The notes below the pieces were generated by a model. That model was not told where the DNA came from. It worked only from the letters and a program-made list of their open reading frames with translations, and did not search any database. A DNA stretch of 64,000 bases. Origin: Acanthopleura granulata (lineage: Eukaryota; Mollusca; Polyplacophora; Chitonida; Chitonidae). The stretch covers positions 1,219,322-1,283,321 of the forward strand of contig JABBOT010000034.1 of NCBI GenBank assembly GCA_016165875.1, in the 5' to 3' direction. Positions 1-12,000 of this stretch are shown here, one piece after another. The translations under genes and the position numbers were made by a program. Position 1 is the first letter of the stretch; every line of letters begins with the position of its first letter.

Positions 1-837
1 TCTATTACGACCTGCGTGTGAATACACCGTTTCCTAGGCCATGCCTAATACATTAACATCACCACATTTACAACTGCGTTCACGTCAATCTAACACAACT
101 GGAAAGAGTTCTTTCGCTGGTTCACATCTGATGATTGAGGTGCTGTTAAACACTATCACGCACACACATCGTCACAACGACAATAAATAATATAGTCAGA
201 AATGTTTTGAAATGTTTTTGAACAGGAGCACACCTATAAATGCAATTTAAAAAAATTACCTATGATTTTGCTGAAATGTTACTTGAAGACCATGGACAGG
301 GTCTGGTCAGGGTTTTTACATCCAATCATAAAGCGGAATATAAATGTAAATGCGTGCTGAGGTATCAGGCTGGAATTTTCTTGTGGAATTTACCAAATAT
401 TTAATTCACAGCTGATGACTTCCGCTGTCATTCTTGAGGGAGAGGAGGAGGGAGAGGAGGAGGGAACGGGAGGAAATGGGAAACTGAGGAAGGGAAAAGT
501 CATTGGGGCGGAAGTAACGGTTGAATCTGATTTCTTATCATTGCTTTATCAAAGGTGTGTGATGGAAATATCTGACCACATTTTCGCAACAATCTTGGAA
601 ATGTATCACTGTACCCTGGCATACCTGTGTAACAAAGACAACCTGGGCTAAATCTTGGTTAAACAGTTACTTCAATAAGAAATATATGAATACCTATATT
701 ACAGAAACATGCAAAAATTCTTTACAGGAATGTCATAGTGCTGGAAAACCTTTGAACAAGTAACCATAGCAACATTATCGCCTGTACATCACATGACAAT
801 TGTTCCCTATATGATTGGTCAGCCATTCACAGATCTA
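1..837. other. Downstream flank, no supported gene
   Basis: AT-rich sequence. A small Glu/Gly-rich plus-strand frame (415-651) has a purine-rich start and no recognisable domain. I see no exon of a neighbouring gene. Confidence 0.5.
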
Positions 838-851
838 TTTATTGATTTATT
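838..851 (-). terminator. Putative poly(A) signal pair
   Basis: On the minus strand two AATAAA hexamers lie at 851-846 and 843-838, followed by a U/G-containing stretch. They are the only perfect hexamers I saw between the stop codon and the window edge. Confidence 0.35.
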
Positions 852-2875
852 TTTTTGGTGCTAACATTTTTTTTCTGAAAAACACTGTTTGCTATCTCAC
901 ACTTCCAGAAGACATCACTACATACATCTACTTAAAAACAGATTCTAAAAAAGTCTAAAAAAGGTACCAAGCACTCGTCTTCGTTGGCTGTAGGAATATC
1001 AATGTAGTCAATAAAAACTCACCACTCAAATGGTTTGATATGATTTGTACAGGTGTATAAACCATTACTCTCAGAATTCATGACATGGTGTCTGTTTGGC
1101 AGAAATGGGTGGAAAAATATCCAAAAATAACAAATGGAGTGCGCAACATGCAATTCAAATAAAGAGTATACGCTTATCGCTTCAAAAAACAGGGCAGTAT
1201 GTCATTAAACCATAATCATTTCTTCAACAACAGAGCGCTGGGCCTCTGACAACAATTAACCAGTCATGATGATGAGCACTGACGTTTCACCTTCCATTTC
1301 TTATGCATTTACTGCCTCCTAAAATACAAGAACAGCTCTGTTAACCATATCTTCACAACGCTTTCTAGAACAGCAATAAAAACGCCTCTTTTGAAGTGGA
1401 GGCAAAAAAGGATCATGGGAGTGTAAAACAACTAGGTTGTTACTCAACTGTATGAAATAATCAATTACAAGTGCAAGCTTATTTTCTGGCATCAAACATT
1501 ACCTGAACTTCTGTACAGTTTTCAAGTGAGCAAACAATGAAAACAGAGGTTAATATTTTCCCAAACTAATGTCACCTGGCAATACTGACTGGCTCCACAG
1601 GCACAAACAAGTGTCTTCACACTCATCTGTTTGTTCTTCTGTTTGGCATTTTCAAAATGAAACTGGTAATTTAAATTTGCCATTTTTAATTGTCCTTCTG
1701 TTTGGTGATTAAAGTTTAAGAAGACAGTTGATACAACGTGCGCCACAAGTGCAGCATACTTCAATCTTGTACAGTGTAAAGGTAATCTGTACATTTGTGA
1801 AGAGTACCTGCTAAACTCGGCAGTTTCTGAGGCAATAAACCCAGCAGCAATTTCCCAAATTAACAACCACCATACATGCCACAAAGCACCCTAACAGTGA
1901 TGATGTCCCTATTTAAACTTTGTGATGTCACCTACAGCTTCATCCAAAAGCAGTGATGTCAAATGGCCAAGCGTGTATGTATACACACAAAATTTGTGAA
2001 GTCACATGTATGTACCTCCAAAAACTAGTGATGTCCAATACTAAGGGGAGCAATCCCTGTGAATCAATCACAAACAGTTTAACCTGGTCTACCTGATTAT
2101 GTGAATGATGCCAAATATAAGCTGGAAAATGGCATACATATTCCTAATCAATGAATGTTTCCATCATACAATGTATCAGGTCTACATAACTTGGCAAATA
2201 TACATCATATGTGCACACATAGTAAATCATCATACATAATCATAAACATCTAACAAGTTTTTTAAAATTTACAACACAAACATTTGTGGCATTGGTAACA
2301 CTGATTTTGGACTACAAAGGCTATATCGGTTCATTTCATTAGTAGAACAAGTATGTACAAGTCCAGGTAACAACATATTTCACTGGTCACTTTAAATCAC
2401 AGTTTGACTCCTCCTCCAATCAAATTTCCTCTTCTGCTCCCAAACTGGTAATCAACTTGTGAGAAAATCTTATGGAGTACATGTATATGAATGCAACACA
2501 TTATTATTCTGCTCCGTCTAAAATGATACAATCTTTAGATTTTAGCTTAAATTTTCCTGACTTATCCTGCATTATATATCAAAAGCACACACCCCGTTCC
2601 AAAACATGCAAAGTCATGTTGTTTTCTATTGTCAGTTTTCATCAATGCATCCCTCATGCACAAGTAATAAATGAACAACACAAGCACTGATTACTTGATT
2701 ATTGAACACATGCTTCGCACGCTCTGCGTTCACATTGAGCACCTACACAGAAATTTCTTTATCTCTGACCACAACCACGCACTGTGACTACTTCCACACG
2801 CTTCTCACACTTTCTGTTCAGCACAAGGCCTTCGGCTCAGCTGAAAAAAATTCATGAAAATGACATTCTCCAAGT
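838..2875 (-). other. Putative 3' UTR of the ARHGAP gene
   Basis: About 2 kb after the stop codon holds no domain-bearing frame. I assign it as 3' UTR because the first AATAAA signals on the minus strand lie at 838-851. A 120-codon minus-strand frame at 1522-1884 resembles no known family and is treated as chance. The true end could be elsewhere. Confidence 0.35.
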
Positions 2876-3047
2876 TCACCTGAAGAGATTGTCGTATTCC
2901 AACAGTATAAATTCTACGACGCGATTCTGGAACACTAAACTGACGGCCATGTTGGGAGCCTTGACCTCTGGCCACATCAAGGTCGGGCCGAACACGATGG
3001 CCAAATTGTGAGACTGCATGCGGTTCTCTTTACTCTGGCCAGTCACT
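2876..3047 (-). CDS. ARHGAP12/27-like: ARHGAP exon 16: C-terminal RhoGAP and stop codon
   Basis: 172 nt, residues 844-900 and a TGA at 2876-2878. The acceptor is ATCTGTTTCAG. ENRMQSHNLAIVFGPTLM contains Asn858, the third catalytic-site residue. VFQNRVVEFILLEYDNLFR aligns with the family C-terminus, so the protein ends where expected. A donor-like AG/GTGAAC overlaps the stop but is not needed. Confidence 0.94.
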
Positions 3048-6000
3048 CTGAAACAGATTGATTGATTGATGGATGATAAGAGCTGCCACATCTCCAACAC
3101 AGGATTGCGTTTCCTCCTCCACTCCACCCCATGGTTTACTAAAATAAACTGTCCTGAACATTTTTGCAAGTTTGCATGATGTTTATTCAAACATACTACA
3201 AGGGCATTATTTTGTGTAGACTGGTAAAATCATGCTTTCTCTTAAGCCCTGAAATCGGCCAACACAACAAACGTAGTTACGACTCCAAAAATCAAATTTA
3301 AAAGCTGCATGTATCACACTGAAAGTCCCCCTTTCACGCACGAAAAGGTTGAGGAATCAGGGTAAGTGAATTCTCCTTGTAAAAAGATACACTGTTAAAA
3401 ATCGAATCACAGAATGCCCAACGCTGACTGCTAAATTAATGGGGGGTGAAGTAATGTTTAAGCTTTCTTCAACATTAGAAATATGCCAATAGTTACAACA
3501 CATATATAAATGTAGCACTGAGGGCGCATAAAACTTTCAAGGACAATACTCACTTTTTCAGATGTCTGAACAGAACCCTAATAGTCTCATGGTTGCACTT
3601 GGGTAGGGCATTAACAGCTTCCTTAAAGGCCTTCAGTTTGGCAGAGCTCTGTGGAACCTCTGTAAAAACAGGAGACATAGTTTAATTTAATTTTCAGATC
3701 TGATCCTTATTAAAATTGTGACTTGCTTCCATGGAGACAAAGAAAGAATTATTTCCACAATTTATTTAACAACGGTGGTGTAAACTTTTTAAATTATTTA
3801 TTTGACACTAAATAATTCTATTTTGAAAATGGACAGTCACAGTTAAAATCATTCGGCTGTCCAAAACCATTTTTTCTGCTCTAAAAATGTTGTATTCAAA
3901 AGTATTTTCCTGATATACAAAAGACTGGATTGTGGTTGGATGAAACTGAAATGGCCCTGGGTAAACCACTGCCAATGACTAAACATCTGATGAACAGGGG
4001 CTGGACTCAAGCCTGGACACAAATGCAAAAACTACAGCACAATGTACATAGGTGCGGAACCTGAGAGGCAGAGGGGGCAGAGGGGGCTGCACCCCCTCCC
4101 AGTCAGCGGGAGAAGGGATATCTTTTCGCCCCTATCCCACGCCCCCCAGGTTTGCTGTTGGCGAAATTTTTCAAGTCAAGGCAAATGTTATGAAATGCTT
4201 TGTTGAGCGAAATTTTGAACAGGATATTGTAAAGGAAACCAGCTACTTAGATGTGGTAGCAAGGCTACCAAAGAGGTCACCTGGAGGGGATGGATTCTAA
4301 TACGCGGTACATAAGTCAGGAATTCGGTAATTTACGGTATTTAATATGCACACACAGACTCATCGTTGGAATATCTCCCTTGTGTTAGTGTGGTTTGCAT
4401 GTGTGCCAATATATATGCAGTACTTCTGAAGATACCATCCCTAACATTTTGTTTAACAAAGATTCTAATACACACTACACTGAGCCAGGAATTCAGTAAT
4501 TCATGGTAATTCAGATACAAACAGATGAATTGGTACAGGCGTGCCAAAAATGGGTCAACTCTAATTATACAAGACATTTTCAGCTCTTCACTATAGTGAC
4601 TTAGTATTGATCACAATGTGTCTCCGGGCATCTATGTGTGTAGGTCAAGACAGCTCCCAACGTCTATGATGTACCGATGGTGGCAAACAAGTTACACTTT
4701 TTGATCAGAAGACAAACTTACGAATGGCCTCCACAAATCTGTTGTATGAGTCGAACGGCAACAGTGGTTCCTTGAGTTCTCGGAAGAATAGCTTCAGGGC
4801 TCCGGTGAGGACATTGATGTCCCAAACGTTGGCATCATGAAAGTTATAGGTTTGATCTGGAAAAGAGGACACGATTCTGTCAGTTAAAGGTCACTGATCA
4901 AGAACAGCTTGTGGGTCACAGTTCACTAATAAAATATGGCTCGTGAGTAACGTGTCACTGATAAAGAGCTTGCGAGTTACATGTCACTGCTCATGGCAAT
5001 GGCTTGTCAGTTACGTATCACTGATAAACAATGGCTTTAGGGGTCACACGTCACTGATAAACAATGGCTTTAGGGGTCACACGTCACTGATAAACAATGG
5101 CTTTAGGGGTCACACGTCAATGATAAACAATGGCTTTAGGGGTCACATGTCACTGATAAACAATGGCTTTAGGGGTCACATGTCACTGGTAAACAATGGC
5201 TTAAGAGTCACACGTCACTGGTAAACAATGGCTTAAGAGTCACACGTCACTGGTAAACAATGGCTTAAGAGTCACACGTCACTGACAAACAATGGCTTAA
5301 GAGTCACACGTCACTGGTAAACAATGGCTCGTGAGTTACAAGTCATTGACAAACAATGGCTGTTGAGTTACAGGTCACTGATAAACAACTGCATGTGAGC
5401 TACTGGTCACTGATAAATAATGGCTTGTGAGTTACACTGTACAGGTCACTGATAAATAATGGCTTGTGAGTTACACTGTACAGGTCACTGATAAATAATG
5501 GCTTGGGAATTACACTGTACAGGTCACTGATAAATAATGGCTTGTGAGTTACACTGTACTGGTCACTGATAAATAATGGCTTGTGAGTTACACTGTACAG
5601 GTCACTGATAAATAATGGCTTGTGAGTTACACTGTACTGGTCACTGATAAATAATGGCTTGTGAGTTACACTGTACTGGTCACTGATAAATAATGGCTTG
5701 TGAGTTACACTGTACTGGTCACTGATAAATAATGGCTTGTGAGTTACACTGTACTGGTCACTGATAAATAATGGCTTGTGAGTTACACTGTACTGGTCAC
5801 TGATAAATAATGGCTTGTGAGTTACACTGTACTGGTCACTGATAAATAATGGCTTGTGAGTTACACTGTACAGGTCACTGATAAATAATGGCTTGTGAGT
5901 TACACTGTACTGGTCACTGATAAATGATGGCTTGTGAGTTACACTGTACAGGTCACTGATAAATAATGGCTTGTGAGTTACACTGTACTGGTCACTGATA

Positions 6001-9000
6001 AATAACACCTTTAAGCAATTGCTTACCAATTTGAGCAATCGCCTACCAGTTTGAGCAATCGCCTACCAGTCTGAGTAACTGCCTACATGTCTGAGCAATC
6101 GCCTACATGTCAGCGCAATCGCGTATCAACTGCAGTTTGAGCGAGAGCCTACCAGCTTAAGCAATCGCCTACAAGTGTGAGCCCTCAGAATACTAGCTAT
6201 GTGGAAACAACAGTTTTTTACTGTACAGAAAACAATAACAGTTGTAAATCAACCATTCAGTATTTTGAAAAGAAGTTCAGCCAAAAACAGACTTATAACT
6301 TTGTTGAAGCTGGACAAAACAACCCTATACTAGATCTGTAACTTGTCATGGTGGACCAATGTATTGACAGGTCCAATTCAAAACGACATTTTCTTATGGC
6401 AAAACGAAGCAGAAAACACTTTCCAGACTACCTGACAAACTGACGGACAGGTTGTCAACCTCAAATCATGCTGTGTACTGGCAGCCTATGAACAAACCAA
6501 CTTTACCTTGTGGAGCAACGTTCTCAATGTTATTTCCACAACTTAAACTAGGTGGCTTTCAATACCAAACTCAAATCTTCCCAAAACCCCAAAACCTGAA
6601 AGAGACTTGGGCGATCCAACTGAGTTCTCAGAGGAATGGCAGTTGGGTGGATTATATTTTGCTTGTTCATTTGATTGTTTCTAATAAAGTCATATTCAAT
6701 AACTTTTCACTTAATATACAATCGTTTTATTGGCTGATGAATCACTGACAGCTGGCTTAAATAATCAGGCTTTTGCAAGCTACTGACCAACTTTTCCACG
6801 TGAAAGGTTAGACTTGTACACCACACTAGTGCAGACAACAATTATGTTCAACAAATGAAAGACAGTCAAAACGGACCCAAAGGCACCGACAACTTCTGAT
6901 TCTCACCCAGCCGCCCGCCACAAACACTGAGAGTGAGTGAAATTAAAAACTGAGTTAATGATACTGCAAACAGCAAGGTCACCAGAGCTATAATAATACT
7001 GACCACTGGAAAGCCTCGCACAATCACCCAGGTCTAACAGCATGACAGGGGAAACACTGAATGACGCTAAGGAACACTCATAAATGGGTAGAGGAGGTGG
7101 GCGGGTGCCGGGCAGGAGCTGTTGTTAGCAGATACAGGTAAGTGTAATCTGTGCCATGCAATTCACAGCTGGAAACTCAAGAGAAGTGTAAATGATGTGA
7201 CAAGAGGATTTATTTCTGGTGGCCGCTGAATGACGTGTGTCTGAGGGGATGTAAGACACAGTAGGGGGGTGGTGCGAGGAGGGTGAGGGGTGAGGGTGAG
7301 GGGTAAGGGTGAGGGGAGGGTCTGCGCAGGAGATCCGATACAGACTGCGTGCAATGTGGGTTGAATAGTCAAAGATAAAACCATAATCAGTTTACTGAAG
7401 TATCTAGGGCTGTAGTGAAGATGAGGATGATGCCACAAGGCGGAGTGACGTCAAGTCATAAACCAATGTCCTTTTCTCAACGAACGTCGGAAAAGTGGGT
7501 CAGAAGCGAACAATAGCACAGACCTAATGTTTACAAACGCTTTATCTCGGTTCCATTTGATACCTTTTATGTACATGCGTTCATCTGAGATTTAGTATTG
7601 GGGGAAAAGTCAGAGTGTGGCAGGAAATTTATTCATTTATTTACTGATTTGACTGGTGTTTTATGCAGTACTCAATAATATTTCACTTATACGATGGCAG
7701 CCACCATTATGGTGGACGGAAACCAGGCACAGTCTGCGGGCAAACACATGACCATTTGCAGATTGCTGGTGGACCTTCCCACGTACAGCCAGAGAGGAAG
7801 CCAGCATGTGCTGGACTTTGAACTCACAGCGACTGCATTGGTGAGAGGCATCTGGGTCATCATGTCAAGCTGGTGCACTAACTCCCTCGGAGGAGGGAAA
7901 ACAGAAAATCTTTCACCTTATTAATTTAAATATATGTAAATTCACAAGTGTTTCATCTGATTTAGGTATTAACATGCATCTGTTTATTATCAATGATTCT
8001 GTCAGGTGTAAAAAAACGGAGTGGCTTTATAGTACATGTAACCTTAACCAAACAAGTGCTCTCAATTTCAGAACTAGCAGAACAATGATACGGATATAGT
8101 AACGGTCAATTTTTTTTCTATCCCTGTTTGGTTTGGGGGCCCAAAACAACACAACACACCACCAACGACAGGCTTGACATATCCAAATATAAGACACAGT
8201 ACACTAAGTTGAAATTCCAGATCAAATCTTTGTAAAGTTTCATGAGTCTCAGCACATATTATGCTACTGTTGAACCTTGGTATTCCAACTGCTCAAATTC
8301 AAACAACAGGTAGTCCTAAAGAATTCAATACCAGTCCTAAATGACTAAATACGTTAAAGGGGGCCCCCATGTTATAGTATGGGGATTAGAGCCTACATTT
8401 TTTCTTTCCATTACGTTTTTTGGCTTTTATTTTTGGATGAGAAAAGAGAACACTAACAAACTGTTAGGACAATGAAAATTGAATCACAAACTGAAGGTCA
8501 ACTTTCCAAATCAAAATATGGACTGTGATTGGTTGAGAGCTGATGAACGTACCCTGATCGACCATACATCTCAGCTTCTGTATCTGTGAGGCGTTCCCGC
8601 TCACTCGGTACAAGCCGTCGTGATTCAATCCTGCAATACAATGATGTCATCATTAATACATTTCTCTGTTTACTTATGTGAATGGTGTTTTATGCTGCAC
8701 TCAACGATATTTCACTTCATACAATGGCCGTCAGCTTTGTGGTGGGATGAAACCGGGCAGAGCCTGGCAGGAAACCAATGACCACCTGCAGGTTGCTAGC
8801 AGACCTTCCACTGCGCAACTGGGCTTGAAGTCACAGCAATCACCTTGGTGAGAGGCACCTGGGTCCTTCTGTTGCACTAGTGCTAACCCCACCTGACCAC
8901 AGAGGCCGCCATTAATATATACAGTCTCTGTTCACCAAATGAACTGAACATTGGGGAACATTTCCCCAAGAGCACAAAACTGGTCGATTAATAGCAGCGT

Positions 9001-12000
9001 GCGAAAACGCAATATTCTCCACTATTAAACTACAGTGCTTCTGAACAGCTTCTTTGCTACAGGATCACAACATTCTCCACTATTAAGCTACAGTGCTTCT
9101 GAACAGCTTCTTTGCCTCACGAGCACAACTGCAGGCCTTACAAAACAGTGACATACACACTGCAGAAATAGACAAAACATTACACTGCTTGTGCCAGACT
9201 TGTTTCAAGTAAGCAATGTTTCAAACTATCGTACACTGTTTGCTGATCGTAGTTTAATATTTTTCGAAAGTAAAGCATTTTTTATCTCATGTATAAAACG
9301 AAAAAATCACATGATTTGGGTAATGTTAAAACTTTTAATGGTGGACACTTAGCTGTAATAACTACAACGTACATCATAAACAAGGGACTGTGATAAGATC
9401 AGATCCTATCTCCTTTCCCGTTTACCATATACACGGATAAATTAGGAAAATAACATGCATAATGTGACTGGATAAAGCATTATGTCTGGTGGCTCCAGCA
9501 TGACACTGTACATATTACAGGACTTAACCGTGAAGCAAATAAAGGCCTCCATGAGGAACATAAAACTGCACAAACTGAAATGATCCCGAGAGTGTCCTTA
9601 ACCGCACGCTGTCACCAACCACAGCTCCCGCCCCACCGGTGAACAATGAGGGCAAAGGAACCTACAAATTCCCTGTCCACATGGTGGGGGGGGGGGGGAC
9701 TGAACTGCCACCAAGCACCTTACCAATCATTCACATCCCAGTCCTGTCTACGTAGTGAAAAATTTATTTATCTATTTGACAGGTGTTTTACGCGGTACCC
9801 TAGACTACTTAACTGATACAACAGCCAACAGCATTACAGTGGGAGGAACCTGGGCTGAGCCTGGGGCAAGCCACCATTGCCGGCAGACCTTCCCATGTAC
9901 AACATGAGAGGTAGCCAGCCAGAGCTGGACTCACAGTGCGTGCCTAAGAAGACTAACCACTTGGCCACGAGGAAACCCTCAATGAAGTGGAAAAATAGCA
10001 TGAATATCTTAGTAGTGTCACCGGTCTACTACATGGCAGGACTCTCGGCATTCCACTTCAAAATATACGGGAAAATGTAGGAGATTTTTGAGAAAAATAC
10101 AGGAATAACATAGGAATTTTTTTCTAAATGACAGGAAAATTCACAGACAGTTGACACATTGCTTGTCCCTTGAGCCATCAAAGTTTGTATGGAAGGGTGA
10201 ACTGCCAATACAAATTACCCAGCAAGCAAAGCTGTAGCAGCAACACCAGACATCACAATCGTGCCTGCATGTGTGTGTGTTGAGTTAAAATATAGGAATT
10301 ACAAAAGGTTATTACAAAATATAGGAAAATATAAGAGACTGCCAGATATATAGGAAAATATAGGAGTACTTAAAGGCTTGTACCCGGTGAAACCATCCTC
10401 AACAGGCTAATGTAACACTGATATCCTGGCTAATCAAACAAGGACAGCCTCCAGAAAACCGTGACAGAACTAACTTTGTCTTCTAAGATGCCTTCTACAA
10501 AGCAGGAAGCAAATCATGTAACTCACAAAATAATTATAAAAAACAGCGCCCAATACAAGTACCTACATCTAATGCTAGCTGCGATTATTTACGATCATTT
10601 CTGTCAGCTTTGAAATCACTGGTTTTGTTATTCATATAGGTAGAGGGCAATTTTTTCCTCATAGCGCTGTGTTACACCCAACAAAAATTTTTTCAGGATG
10701 GCCTAGAGGGGCGGAAAATCCTGTTACAATGTGTGATAAGCACTGACCTTGGCCTTCTATACAGGAGATGGTGTGTCTGATGAAAAACGGCACAGAGGCA
10801 CCTTCCTTCTCACACAGCTGCTTCAGGTCACAACCAAAAACCACATCTAGAGGTCAAACCACAAAAACAACATTTGTTAATTTATTTATTTATTTGATTG
10901 ATGTTTAACACTGTACTCAAGAACAGTTCCCTTATACAACTAAGCTACTCATTATTCTTGAGAGTTCTATTCATTTTAGAAAGGTGTTTTGTGTTTTTTC
11001 TAAGGTAGAATGACATCATACTCAAAAAATGTAATTTATACTATTTATTTATTTATTTATTTATTTGATTGGTGTTTTACACTGTACTCAAGAACAGTTC
11101 CCTTATACAACTAAGCTACTCATTATTCCTGAGAGTTCTATTCATTTTAGAAAGGTGTTTTGTGTTTTTTTCTATGGTAGAATGACATCGTACTCAAAAA
11201 ATGTAATTTATACTATTTATTTATTTATTTATTTGATTGGTGTTTTACACTGTGCTCAAGAATGTTTCACTTGTACAGCCGAGGCCAGCATTATAATGGG
11301 AGGAAACCGGGCAGAGCACAAGAGGAAACCCACGACCATCTGAAGGTTGCTCGCAGACCTTCCCACGTACGACCGGAGAGGAAGCAAGCATGAGCTGGAC
11401 AAGAACACATAGTGACCGCATTGGTGAGAGGCTCCTGGGTCATTAAGTTATGCTAGCGCGCTAACCAACAGTCATGGAGACCCAGTAATTTTTACCACAA
11501 AAATTAAAATTTTATAGGATTAATTAGCCTCTAAAAATGCACTTTTTGGGGTGACAGTTTAGGTGATTTAGAGCACCCTAACATCAGTAAAAAATACATG
11601 TGCATGTAAAGATGTTCAGAAAATTCATGAAACGTTCAAAATTGTTTAAAACGTTTGAAAATCAGGACTCTTTAAATGACAACAGATTGCAGTTAGTCTG
11701 CAGGGCACACTTGGGCACATACCACTATATTAAAGTGTTCTTATGCTGATGTGTTAGTCATGGAATTATGGCAGGTTTGTCAACATTTTAGCAGATTCGA
11801 AACAGGGTGTTCAAATTGCCTTCCAAATGATGACACTGGAATTTATGGATCATTTTCTCATGAAGAAATTTAAAAATATTACAGCAGTCCTTTGCTTACC
11901 TTTTATGATACTCTTTTCCTGCAGCACATCAGGACTAGGTCTCCGTGACATAAAATGATAGAGTATATCTCGTATCGTTCGTTTCCTTTATTGTGAGACT

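Noticed and set aside
1522..1884. 120-codon minus-strand frame downstream of the ARHGAP stop
   Set aside because: No recognisable domain and composition like the surrounding UTR; most likely chance.
5400..6038. 212-codon minus-strand repeat frame (FISDQYSVTHKPL)
   Set aside because: 39-bp minisatellite read in frame. It lies in intron 13 with no acceptor or donor giving a phase match to the flanking exons.
7694..7924. Frames of SINE sequence (ASIMVGGNRAEP type) seen in many places
   Set aside because: The same peptide recurs only because the SINE body is repeated; SINEs do not encode protein.
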